Below, one piece after another: positions 1 through 12,900 of a DNA stretch of 64,000 bases; position 1 is the stretch's first letter, and every line of letters starts with the position of its first letter. Under the pieces are notes generated by a model that was not told the DNA's origin, searched no databases, and saw nothing but the letters and a program-made list of their open reading frames with translations. The stretch comes from Hermatobates lingyangjiaoensis (taxonomy: Eukaryota > Arthropoda > Insecta > Hemiptera > Hermatobatidae), in NCBI GenBank assembly GCA_026182355.1, contig JAPFBL010000170.1, forward strand, positions 506,001 through 570,000, in the 5' to 3' direction. The position numbers and the translations under genes were made by a program.

Positions 1-1545
1 TATTACTTTGATATATTTATTTTGATATATTACTTCGATATATTTATTTTGATATATTACTTCGATATATTTATTTTGATATATTACTTTGATATATTTA
101 TTTTGATATATTACTTTGATATATTTATTTTGATATATTACTTCGATATATTTATTTTTGATATATTACTTTGATATATTTATTTTGATATATTACTTTG
201 ATATATTTATTTGATATATTACTTCGATATATTTATTTTGATATATTACTTTGATATATTTATTTTGATATATTACTTTGATATATTTATTTTGATATAT
301 TACTTGATATATTTATTTTGATATATTACTTCAATATATTTATTTTGATATATTACTTTGATATATTTATTTTGATATATACTTTGATATATTTATTTTG
401 ATATATTACTTCGATATATTTATTTTGATATATTACTTTGATATATTTATTTTGATATATTACTTTGATATATTTATTTTGATATTACTTCGATATATTT
501 ATTTTGATATATTACTTTGATATATTTATTTTGATATATTACTTTGATATATTTATTTTGATATATTACTTTGATATATTTATTTTGATATATTACTTTG
601 ATATATTTATTTTGATATATTACTTTGATATATTTATTTTGATATATTACTTTGATATATTTATTTTGATATATTACTTTGATATATTTATTTTGATATA
701 TTACTTTGATATATTTATTTTGATATATTACTTCGATATATTTATTTTGATATATTACTTTGATATATTTATTTTGATATATTACTTTGATATATTTATT
801 TGATATATTACTTTGATATATTTATTTTGATATAATTACTTTGATATATTATATTTTGATATATTACTTTGATATATTTATTTTGATATATTACTTTGAT
901 ATATTTATTTTGATATATTACTTCGATATATTTATTTTGATATATTACTTTGATATATTTATTTTGATATATTACTTCGATATATTTATTTTGATATATT
1001 ACTTTGATATATTCTATTTTGATATATTACTTTGATATATTTATTTTTGATATATTACTTTGATATATTTATTTTGAATATTACTATGATATATTTATTT
1101 TGATATATTACTTCGATGATATTTATTTTGATATATTACTTCGATATATTTATTTGATATATTACTTTGATATATTTATTTTGATATATTACTTTGATAT
1201 ATTATGTTTGATATATTACTTTGATATATTTATTTTGATATATTACTTTGATATATTATATTTTGATATATTACTTTGATATATTATATTTGATAATTAC
1301 TTCGATATATTTATTTTGATATATTACTTTGATAATTTATTTTGATATATTACTTCGATATATTTATTTTGATATATACTTCGATATATTTATTTTGATA
1401 TATTACTTTGATATATTTATTTTGATATATTACTTTGATATATTTATTTTGATATATTACTTCGATATATTTATTTTGATATATTACTTTGATATATTTA
1501 TTTTGATATATTACTTTGATATATTTATTTTGATATATTTTATTG
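1..1545. repeat. 27-bp AT-rich minisatellite, about 57 copies
   Basis: Tandem units of 27 bp built from two half-units (TTTGATATATTTATT and TTGATATATTAC), with scattered T/C changes and 1-2 bp indels. Because 27 is a multiple of 3 the array stays open in one frame and would read as a 9-residue Tyr/Phe/Ile repeat. That is a by-product of period and composition, not a gene. The array runs off the left edge of the window. Confidence 0.95.
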
Positions 1546-4500
1546 GATTGGTTAATATTGGATAACCAGTTCTAAACCATGCGTTTCACTATAGAAGATG
1601 GACAAGTCCATGAAGATACTTCATTCTTCTTGGTTATTTAATGATATTAGCAGTATCTTGTATTCGTCTGTAATGTAGAATATAGAATGTAGAATAGATC
1701 ACGAAAAACATTTTAGCTTCATCCCATATCCACATAACTTTCAATTACTCCTACTAACATTTGTTAACTCCTGGGAACCAGTTGACAACAAAATATTTAT
1801 TAGGCTAACCGAGTTCTCAAGTCTTTAAATATGATATACATCAAACTTGAATTGGTTGGTTGGTTTTGTTCGTGTACCTGTAACAATACAGCATTTATAT
1901 TATAACAACTACTTTTTCTTTATTATTATTATTTATATAATAATTAATTATTCAGTTGTTCATATAACTACTACTAAAGTTTACTTATAACTTTTACCTC
2001 TAATCTTATTTAATATTTCTTATAACTTTGTTTAATCTCTCCTATTATCTTATACATGTAATTTCCTTTTTTTAAGCTTATTTCTTCAATTAGTAGATTG
2101 ACACAAGACAATTGCTAAAACATCAGCTTTAATTAAAAGATAGTATAAATTATAAATCACTACAAACTGTCCAACAGATAGAAATAATCTACTTCCCTAA
2201 AACATCAGAATTGAATCTGTGTCAAGATGTCCATGAATTTCATAGTTTAAGCCACCTGCACAGTAGTACCAACTTCATAGTTAAAAGAAAACTAATGAAT
2301 ACGTCATTGTGTTTTACATATAATTCATCATCTATTGTCTTATTCCCTTATTTATCCAGTTGTTTTACAAATTCTGTACTCTTCTATGTTTCACCTCAGA
2401 CAACCTTATATTCCTCTTTTATTATATCACATCCTTTTATTGTCTGTCTTTATCATGAATTAACTTTTCAGTTCTCATTCCATGTGCATTCCGTAATTGT
2501 GTGGTATTTACTCATATTGGGGTAAAGAGATAAATCAAAGACCAAACTCCAAACATAAAAAAAGAAGCTTTTTTTTAATAAACCATTAAGAACACTTAAT
2601 GACTTAAAAATAATTATGAATGTTTTAAAGATATTACTTAAAAAATTTCACTCTACATAAAATAAATACATCTCCACATCCAGAAATCAAAAAAGTTATA
2701 GTAAAGAAAGTAAATCGTGCAAATTTGAGAAGAAAAATATTAATATTAACAAGTGATTCTCGACGGTTGAAATTAAAATGAGTTTAACACGTGTTTTAGT
2801 CATTTGCAAGTACCTTGACGTATAATATAATTGGCTTTAAATGTTTATGATGTCTATGTACCTGAAATAGGGGTTTTGGGGGTCGCTGAATCTGAAAATA
2901 TTGTTAAAATTATCTTTAAATTGATACGTCGCATTGCATACGTAAAATAACTGGATTGACATTGGTAAATGTTAGATTCTAGCACACATTCCGACCAGAG
3001 TAAAGCTTCACATGTTTTTGTAGTTTCTCAGGATCAACAAATGACAAATTTGTGATTAAAAATAAGTTTTTACACGACGTATAACGTTTGAATCAAGTGT
3101 AAATATCATTATTATTATTATTATGAGGGAATATAATACTTTGCTATTTACAAGGACGTCAAAACATTTAATACTTATTATGTTATACATCAAGGTAATT
3201 GTAAATGGCTAAAACAAGTTAAATTCAATTTAAATTTCGATAACAGCTGGGCACGTGTCAATATTAATATTTGTCTTCAACAATTTACACGAGTTAATTT
3301 TCTACCATAACCTTTCGATGTCTGGGTGTGGAGACGAAAAGTTCAAAAAAATTTTTTACTTACTACCATACGCTACATACTTTCTTGTCGGCACTGATTG
3401 ACAATTAGTATTTATTGTCATAAGAAAGTAATAGTATTATTTCATTATAGATAGTCACAACCATGATTGACAAAGAGTCCACATAATTTTATATTACCTT
3501 TGTGTTAGTATTAACTTGTGTGTTTTGTTGCAGGTACAGACGGAAGGATACCTGTACACAGGTTAGTGGGCATGTTTATGTGTCTACTCGTATTCAATTG
3601 CATCCAATCATTGTATGTTTATGTGTTTAGTCTATATGTCATACTTATTGTAGTAACTAACGTTGCTCTGTTTTTCATTATGATGTTTGCTATAAGGGAT
3701 GATTATATTGATAAAAGTGAAAGAGAATTAGAAATAAAGCAGACAGTCAACCTCACACACTCTTCAAAACCCTCTCACTTTTACTGTTCTTCTCAGACTT
3801 ATCGTGATCTATAAGGGCTATAGAGCAGTGATTTCCAAGGGTGTCTGTAAGACTTCTAGGTGCCCCTGATTATTCAGGGAGCACCAATAATGCCCCTGAT
3901 TATTCCAATAATCTCCCTGACTAATGTCAAGAATAATGTATCCAAATATAAATAAGTAGTTACCATACCTCATCTTACGCATTATACCTCCTTTTGTGAA
4001 CGCTTCATTATAATGAAAAATAAGTAACAGAGATTTTCTTCTAAAGAAAGGTTACTGAAAACAGGGTATATACGCAGCGAATTTATTTTAACAAATTAAA
4101 AACGTTACCATTAACGTTTAAAGGTAATTAAAAAGGTAAATTAAATAATGTAGAAACATTAATTAAAGGGTAATTAACCATTGTTTGAATATATCAGTCA
4201 TTTATATCTGTCAAATTCAATTATAATCACTTTACTATACTTTACTATAAGTAAAGTATAGTGATCGTGAAAAAAATCGATTTCGAGATTTAGACGGAAT
4301 GACATGTTTTGAGGTCTCAGAAGTCGTTTTATGACTTTTTTTTGATAATGTTTGGGTGGGTGAGTGCGTTAGCATTGCTTGTTATCACGCTACGGTCCAG
4401 AATCTTTGATGGATCAAGTTGATATTTAACACAAAAATGGGCCCTATAGTGTAGATGATTCCTATTGTTTGGGAAGAATTATGCAAGACGGGAAAGTCAC

Positions 4501-5463
4501 TTTTTTTGCTAAAAACCAGTTTATAGAAAACATTTTTTTCTCCTAAACTGCTAACTCTAGAGTTTTGAAATTTTGGCATTATCTTTGACCTTACAAATGG
4601 AATAAACGAAAAATATATTCAGAATTTTAAAACAAAGAAAAATATTTTTTTTTCAATAAAATGTAAAAATTTCGACTTATAATTCAATCTCAAAGCTTGT
4701 GAGAGCGATTCAAGCCATACTGTTGGACGGATCAAAATGAAACTATACCTCAAAATAGAACAATATGTGGAAAATAAGTTGAGATAATTTTTTAAGAAAT
4801 TACATTCTTCAAAGGGGTTTTACAGTACGATTTCTGTTTTCAGAAAATGCTTTTTCGTTAACAAATCATGAAAATTTGTTCAAAAATGGAACAAACAATT
4901 AGCAATGTATAAAAAAAAATGAAATTTCAATCATGGCAAAGAGCAATAAAGCTATTAAAATTGTTTGTTTATTCTAGACTAAGGGATCATAAATATTCTT
5001 TCATAGAGTAATTTACCATTGTTTGAATATATCAGTCGTTTATATCTGATGTATGACTGATATAAACCTGATAAGCATGGTATATATCCATGATTATGGA
5101 TAGCAGGATCACCTGCTGTACTTGTCGTTTTTTTGATATTTTTTTTTACATTAATTACATTGACTTAGAATTTTTTTGAGTGAATCCTCTGAGATAAAAT
5201 TGATGTTTATAGTGGAAAAAATTTATTGACTTATAGGAGATATAAGAGGAATAATATTTTTAGATTAAAAAAATTACCGCCAATAAACATAAATAAATTT
5301 CCTTTGTCTTCCATGGTATGATGGATTTGTCTCATAAAAAATGCTTTAATAAATCTATATATTGCACTCATGAGCAAAATTTAATAACAGTTATAATTAC
5401 TTCATCTTTGTGAATTGTAGTATCTTACCACGATATTGAAATGTGACGAATGGACTTTTTCTT
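1546..5463. other. Intergenic AT-rich DNA, no supported gene
   Basis: This stretch lies beyond the 3' end of gene 1. Open frames here are short and compositionally uninformative. The + strand frame at 3518-3814 is hydrophobic and follows a plausible acceptor (TTTTGTTGCAG ending at 3532), but no partner exon was found. The only internal structure I recognise is a dispersed repeat at about 4250-4720. Confidence 0.5.
4250..4720 (+). repeat. Dispersed repeat, copy 1 of 2 in the window
   Basis: This segment is recognisably similar to 36650-37080: shared blocks include ATCGTGAAAAAAAT near the start, ACACAAAAATGGGCC in the middle and a common A/T-rich end. The two copies have diverged by many substitutions and small indels. 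I see no terminal repeats or coding potential, so its class is unknown. Confidence 0.55.
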
Positions 5464-6528
5464 CAAATTGTTTTCGTCAAACAGGTAGTGTCCTAGACAA
5501 ACCACGAATCATATAACAGTAGGCCTTTTGATATTGAAATTTCGTCAAACTGGTAGTGTCCTAGACAAGCCACGAATCATATAACAGTAGGCCTTTTGAT
5601 ATTGAAGTTTCGTCAAACTGGTAGTGTCCTAGACAAGCCACGAATTATATAACAGTAGGCCTTTTGATATTGAAATTTCGTCAAACTGGTAGTGTCCTAG
5701 ACAAGCCACGAATCATATAACAGTAGGCCTTTTGATATTGAAATTTCGTCAAACTGGTAGTGTCCTAGACAAGCCACGAATCATATAACAGTAGGCCTTT
5801 TGATATTGGAATTTCGTCAAACTGGTAGTGTCCTAGACAAGCCACGAATCATATAACAGTAGGCCTTTTGATATTGGAATTTCGTCAAACTGGTAGTGTC
5901 CTAGACAAGCCACGAATCATATAACAGTAGGCCTTTTGATATTGAAGTTTCGTCAAACTGGTAGTGTCCTAGACAAGCCACCAATCATATAACAGTAGGC
6001 CTTTGATATTGGAATTTCGTCAAACTGGTAGTGTCCTAGACAAGCCACGAATCATATAACAGTAGGCCTTTTGATATTGAAATTTCGTCAAACTGGTAGT
6101 GTCCTAGACAAGCCACGAATCATATAACAGTAGGCCTTTTGATATTGAAGTTTCGTCAAACTGGTAGTGTCCTAGACAAGCCACGAATCATATAACAGTA
6201 GGCCTTTTGATATTGAAGTTTCGTCAAACTGGTAGTGTCCTAGACAAGCCACGAATCATATAACAGTAGGCCTTTTGATATTGAAGTTTCGTCAAACTGG
6301 TAGTGTCCTAGACAAGCCACGAATCATATAACAGTAGGCCTTTTGATATTGAAATTTCGTCAAACTGGTAGTGTCCTAGACAAGCCACGAATCATATAAC
6401 AGTAGGCCTTTTGATATTGAAGTTTCTTCAAACTGGTAGTGTCCTAGACAAGCCACGAATCATATAACAGTAGGCCTTTTGATATTGAAGTTTCGTCAAA
6501 CTGGTAGTGTCCTAGACAAACCACGAAG
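5464..6528. repeat. 68-bp tandem repeat, about 15 copies
   Basis: Near-identical 68-bp units carry TTTCGTCAAACTGG, GTCCTAGACAAGCCACGAAT and CAGTAGGCCTTTTGATATTG. Copies differ mainly at a GAAATTT/GAAGTTT/GGAATTT position. The array lies just beyond the 3' end of gene 1. Confidence 0.95.
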
Positions 6529-6869
6529 TGATCCTCTAAAAGTGATAAAAGCAGAATATACGTGGTCGAAAAGGGTGAAAAACAGTACCTTAGATAACCT
6601 TGTTTTAAATAAAGTAACGTTTATATATAGTCAAAATTGTCTGAAATGTTTTGATGCGTGACATACAACCTTTTCTGTATGACGTCACAATGACTTCTCA
6701 AACGGTGCGACGTGGTCGGGTCCATAGATGTTTAGATAACAAACCCACCCATATATCACAGATGCATCAGATATCTTAAAAATCATTTGAAAATCCTCTC
6801 AGGGGGGACTTCAAAAACATGTAAACCTTTCGAAATGTTGAAATAAAAATGACTTGTTGGTTAAATGAT

Positions 6870-6875
6870 TTTATT
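6870..6875 (-). promoter_or_regulatory. Polyadenylation signal of gene 1
   Basis: AATAAA on the minus strand, about 43 nt past the gene 1 stop codon, at a normal distance for the 3' end of a short UTR. Confidence 0.55.
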
Positions 6876-6917
6876 TAAATAAGCCGGAGGTACATGAGAG
6901 AAAAGTCGCTTTGGTGC

Positions 6918-7136
6918 TCAGGATGCTTGCTTGACGACAGTGTTGCCCATGAAGAAGGGCGGCTTTACAGGATTGTGATCTGGTAAAGACCCAATGGATT
7001 GACTGTGCTCGCCGTAAAGGTCTGCATCCAGATAGTTACTGCGAGGTGTCATAGAATACAATACCTCAAAGTCTCCTGGCTGACTGCTTTGAGTTTGCAG
7101 TACAATGTCTTTAAAAGATATCGGGAAGCATTGTGC
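6918..7136 (-). CDS. Gene 1 exon 7 (C-terminal, with stop)
   Basis: The acceptor is TTAATTGTTGCAG, and 72 codons then run to TGA at 6918-6920. The exon begins Ala-Gln-Cys. The second Cys-bearing element of the protein starts here and is followed by a non-helical, charged tail. It joins in frame to exon 6. Confidence 0.75.
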   Translation of the reverse strand, partial: AQCFPISFKDIVLQTQSSQPGDFEVLYSMTPRSNYLDADLYGEHSQSIGSLPDHNPVKPPFFMGNTVVKQAS

Positions 7137-9038
7137 CTGCAACAATTAATAAAATAAACAATTTCGTTTATTATAAATTAGGGTAGGCATAGGCCACATG
7201 CGGCCCAACACGTGATTATTACGGAGATCATCTGCAATTCTATCAAAATATAAAAAATTGTTTTGCCTTTTGCTTATTGAAAAAAGCTCACCGAGACTTT
7301 TGGAAAGAAATTACAACATTGGAGAGAGAGAGAGAGAGTGAGAGAGCTCTACAGCAACAAATGTTTTAAGTTTTTTCCTTGTATGACGCACTAATCTTTT
7401 TGAAATTGTGTTGTTATAACTGTTTACCATAATCAAATAATGAGATGAATAATAATTTTCATTATAAAACAATAAAAAGTTAAATAATCATTGATACATT
7501 AATATAGCGCACAGTATGTATTTCTATATACATACTCATTACATTTTATATACTCACATACATACTATACTCATATATATACCATATACTCATATAAATT
7601 CTATAATATGTAGAATATATATATAGAAATACATATAAACTGTATGTATCGACATACCCCAGAAAATACCATGTGGCCCGCGGTCTTTTGGAAATTATAT
7701 AATGCGACCTCCAGTTCACAAAAGGTTGCCCATGCTTGATCTAGGAGGATTATAATATAAGATAAATAATATACATTTTATTTGAACTGGTGTTAAAATT
7801 GGGTCGAAGTTTCAGGACTTCAGAAGCTTAAAATAACTCCTACAGTAATACTTTTTTTCTGAGACAATATACATTCTTTTTACTTTTTTTTTTAAAAAAA
7901 AATGTCTTTTTCATTTAAATACGATGTATATTTTTGTTACATTTTTTTTTATTTTCTTTTAGAATGGTTTACCGCTTGCCCCCTCAGTCTTTTGCAGTTG
8001 GGGTTTACAGTCTGATGATAATAACAATCATGAAGGATTATTTATGCCTCTCAATAAATATAATTTAAGAGAAACATTGTTTAATACTTTTTTTGCGTAT
8101 CTTTTAAACACGTATTTAATTGTGGCTCTTAAAACATTTCAAATTTTCAAAAAATGACTTGAACTATCAAAATGCTTGGTCACCCTAGATATATGAACTC
8201 ATTTTTTAAAATTTGTTTACACCGAACCTTTGTCAAAAAAAAATTCGCAAAAAACGTGACCTCTCCCATTCAAAGGCGCAAACGTACAGACAGAAAGACA
8301 GATCCTTAATTATCGTGTTTCTATAAAAAACTTGATTGAAATGTTTATATTGTTGTGTAGCCTACTTAGATCGTAACCCCCCTTATAATCTCGTCCCCGT
8401 GGCATTTAACAGCAATGGTGATAGGGCGTCGCTACGCTCTGGTGAACAATACTTACAAAATGGTTTTTATTGTGTTCCATGCACTGTTCACTGGAAGGAT
8501 CGTTCATCAAATAGCAGAATACATCTGTGGCATTTCTGTTCTGTACTTTAACTCTGCATACAATCTGAAACATAAACAAAAATATATATTACACAGTTAG
8601 TTGCATGCAACATATAAGTATATATATATATACTCGTACATGAACTACTGATATAGCTTCTCGACCACTGATTCTTAAAAGTTCAAAGATGGGTTACGTA
8701 ACGATTTTTGGTCTAAAGAAATAACATTTCCTTTTATAGAAATAAGTTAATTGAATAAGTTTCAAGGTTAAAAAATTCCTTGAAAATGCCAAACAATTTT
8801 TGGCGAAACATCAGCATATAAACAGGAGTGTTATTTCTTTAGACCAAAATCCTCAAGAAATCTATCTTTGAACATTTTTGAATATAAACTACATTCAAAA
8901 AGAACCACACTCTTCGTATATATATATATATATTCCTATGAGTTGTCTGGGCAAAGGAATATGATTCGATGCGATGTGGACCAATGAGACCTTACGTATG
9001 GACCTGCAAACTCCACTCCCATTGGTCCACATCGCATC

Positions 9039-9075
<37 letters not shown>

Positions 9076-9911
9076 AATTCAAAATGAAGGAAACACTCAG
9101 ACATAACTCACATCGATATTTCGACCATCGTCGTCATCAGGAGGTGTGAAGAGCGAAGAGTCCCGCAGGAAGGCAGGCAATGTGTCACCGCCCTGCCTTC
9201 CTGCGGGACTCTTCGCTCTTCACACCTCCTGATGACGACGATGGTCGAAATATCGATGTGAGTTATGTCTGTGTCTTTCTGTGTGTTTCTTTCGTTTTTA
9301 ATTTATTTTATTATAAAAGTCCGCTGGATCGTTTATTTAATTGTGGTATATATATATATATATATATATATTCAGGTAACTCACCACAAGAAGCCGGAAA
9401 AACTATTGTGTATTCAGAATTCCTTGCAAAGATTGTGAATTAGCTTACATTGGACAGATAGAAAAAGAAATTGACACAAGGATTAAGCAACATCAGTATT
9501 CTATTAGAAGACAGGATGATAAAAGTGTCTTGTTCCTATACATGAGAGAAAAAAAATCACATAATCAACTGGGTAGAAGCAAAGGAGTTGTTCCAGCATA
9601 TCTCTATGGTACAGTGAAAAATCACAAGACAGGACAACCATTGCAACCCATCTCATCACAAGTGACCAGCCCCACCTATCAATTAGCGAAATAATTAAAC
9701 GGAATTATATCACAGTCCAATACATGATTAAATCTCCCGATGGATTTCTGGACATCATAAAAGAGGTACAACCCGAAGGGACAATAGCTTCATTAGACGT
9801 TGAGTCATTATTTACGAATGTATATAATAAATCATGGAATATATATATATATATATATATATAGTAAATCATATATAGTATATCATATATGTCATATATA
9901 TCATATAGTAT

Positions 9912-9952
<41 letters not shown>

Positions 9953-12900
9953 TATCATATATACATATATACAGTAGAAGTCCATTAGTCCGGCATCCAA
10001 TAGTCCGAAATGCCCGATAGTCCGGCATCGCTCCGGAAAATTTTACAAATATTGTTTTTTTCCAAAAGTGTTTTTAAAGCAAATAAAAACAAATAAAAAT
10101 TCTATAAAACAAAAGGACATTCGTGACTTTTTTAAATCTAAGTAAAATATGTTTTACATTACGTGTATATACATTATATTATATGTATACATTTACATTA
10201 TATGTAAATTAAAATAAATTTAGTTGTATGCATAATAGCATAGTGTATTAGTAGTTTATTTATTAACCTATAATTACCACCTGATCGATCGGAATTTCGG
10301 ACTGCCCAATAGTCCGGAATGCCCGATAGTCCGGCACCGAGCCGGTCCCGAACGTGCCGGATTATCGGACTTCTACTGTAGTAAATCATGGAAGCTATAG
10401 ATATCATATGTCATTATGTCTATTACAACAGCAATATACCACCATCCAAATATCTGAAAGAAGAGCACTTACGAAAACTACTCCAAGCCTGCACTATGGA
10501 AAACCCATTTACGAACATAGACGGATCCATGTATTTACAGACGGATGGAGTTGCCATGGGAATGACATTTGGCAATTATTACATGTGTCATATTGAAAAT
10601 AATATAATGTTCAACAGATCGGATATCGGATATTGTAGATTCGTGGATGACTGCTTCATAGTATCAAAAAGTATGAACGACATTGAAAACTTAAAGAAAG
10701 CATTTGAAGAAGGGTCCTGTTTAAAAATTTACAATTGAGAAATTAATTTATAAGAAAATCAATTTCCTTGACGTAAACATCAATATGCAAAATCATAAAA
10801 CTGAAACCTCAGTGTACGTAAAAACCATCATTACAGCCTTATACCTCAATGTATTGAGTGAGTGTCCACAATGCTACAAGGATACAACTACAAAAGCTCT
10901 GATTCATCGAACTTATAAAATAGCTTCAGACTGGAAGATTTTTCATTGTAACATAAACAGAACAAAGCAGGCATTCGTAAACAATGGCTACTATAACGAG
11001 AAATTCGACAATATTTTAAACGCATACTCGTATCTACATGACAACGAACGCAAACAAACGAGCTGGAAGTATTCATACATTTTACTATAGAAATCAATAC
11101 TCCAAACAGTACAAAATTGATGAAATGGTACTGAAGAATATCATAAACAACAATATAAAGTGTACAAATAAATACGAGAGTTTCTCTGATTACTTACTAT
11201 AGAAACCCCACAATCAGCAGTCTGTTTATGATTACAATAGCCAAACTAAGAGCACTCCACTCAAAGAAACTAATCTAGTGTACGAATATACTTGTACCTA
11301 CGGTGACTGTGAAAACCGAAAACATTCGTACATTGGAATAACTACTACGACTCACAATGCATCTGATGTCTGAAGCTCCCAAGAAACACAAGGAGCAAAC
11401 TCACAAGACCAAATTGACAAGGGACATTATTGTGGCAGGTACTAAACTAATTAAAAAAAAAGCCATTAACACAGGCTTAGAATTATTGAAGCTGTATGTA
11501 TACAAAAAATGAAACCCCATGTCAATATTCAGTTAGAAAACAGCCATAGGAGCCTAAAACTATTTGGAACACAAGGTCAAATAGACCCGGCACAGGTAAT
11601 AACAGCGACCTCTGATCACTCACCCTCCAGCTTTGAACAAACAACCTTTATCCCTCTAATTGACTTATCTGTTATTTTCTGTTAATTATAGATTAATTTT
11701 AATTGATTTACAAATTCAAATCACACTCTTAATATATTATTCTTCTATAATATGATATTGCAAAATAAAAAGTCAATCAACAGTATATTTGACAATAATT
11801 TTGAAAATTTTACATATTAAATCCTAATATCGGCTCCATTTGATTACATATGACATTATAAATTTATTACAAAACATCGGTTGGAAAGTGAAAATTGTCT
11901 TTTATCTGGAATGAATATTAATTTTCAATTAAACGCATTTATTTGAAAAAAAAAACATGATATAGGTACCATAGTAAAGTGCAAGTTAACTAATTAGATA
12001 TTATTCTTAACTAATTGCTAATGAGGAAGAACACTTTTGTTACCTTCCTGTAGGCCTTCATCGAGTTTTCGATGTCATCTAATTTGGTAATTAGCTGTGG
12101 GCTTGTTGAGTAAATTTGCTTCTTCATCAAAGTGTTCTGTAAACAAAAGTCATCATTACGTAAAAGATATATATAATTAATAACCTTTAACATTTGTGTA
12201 AACACAACACTATGACTGTCAACATTGCTTTGTTTAATCTGGTTACCGATTCTCCCTTTTTTTTCTTTTTTTTATTATTTATTTATTTTATATTTTATTT
12301 CAGCATGTTTCACTGTGTATTACATGTATCATCGTCAAATTGTACACAATACTTCTTTCATTTACTATACAATAATACTTATTTTACATTGATTTATAAT
12401 ATAATAACTACAATATAAAATTTGGTTTTTTTTTTCTTATATGTCTACACTGTACAAAAATTTCACAAATTCGTTGTAATTTTGTTCTTTAATTAATGAG
12501 GAAGGCCTAACGGGCGACTCCTCTCCACAAACCAAGACCTTACGTATGAGAGCCAGTCTTTGTGGTTCCCTCAAACAGCACTCATACACCAAGTGTCTAG
12601 GAGATTGGGGTGTCTCTGCGTTACATGCGCATGATGGACTAGGAGCTATTTTCAACCTGCTCAGGTATTCTTTAAATGGCCCATGTCCTATCATGTATTG
12701 GGATATGTATAGTGTCTAGGAGATTGGGGTGTCTCTGCGTTACATGCGCATGATGGACTAGGGGCTATTTTCAACCTGCTCAGGTATTCTTTAAATGGCC
12801 CATGTCCTGTCATGTATGTAAAATAAATTACATATTTTGTAATTTATTGGGAAGTGTTACGGAGTCTCCTATAGAACACACATAAGAAGGTAATCAACAA

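Larger units (their letters stand above)
9071..9312. repeat. Inverted pair of PLE terminal fragments, family A
   Basis: Two roughly 110-bp arms are nearly perfect inverted repeats around a short centre at about 9172-9195. Each arm runs from GCGGGACTCTTCGCTCTTC through a hammerhead core to a TTTATTTTA-rich end next to (TA)n. The same hairpin recurs at 21521-21820, 56900-57215 and 59660-59925. Confidence 0.85.

Noticed and set aside
504..1565. Long open frames encoding Tyr-Phe-Asp-Ile-Phe-Ile-Leu repeats
   Set aside because: Produced by a 27-bp AT-rich minisatellite; no start context, splice sites or non-repetitive coding sequence.
3518..3814. 98-aa hydrophobic frame with a possible transmembrane segment on the + strand
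   Set aside because: Follows a plausible acceptor, but no partner exons, conserved motif or downstream signal were seen; AT-rich hydrophobic frames arise by chance.
5464..6528. Possible hammerhead in the 68-bp repeat (TTTCGTC on the + strand)
   Set aside because: The complementary strand has GAC-GAAA-TTTC but no CTGANGA box or stem II partner at a workable distance.
8336..8600. Two overlapping + strand frames of 61-71 aa
   Set aside because: They are antisense shadows of gene 1 exon 6.
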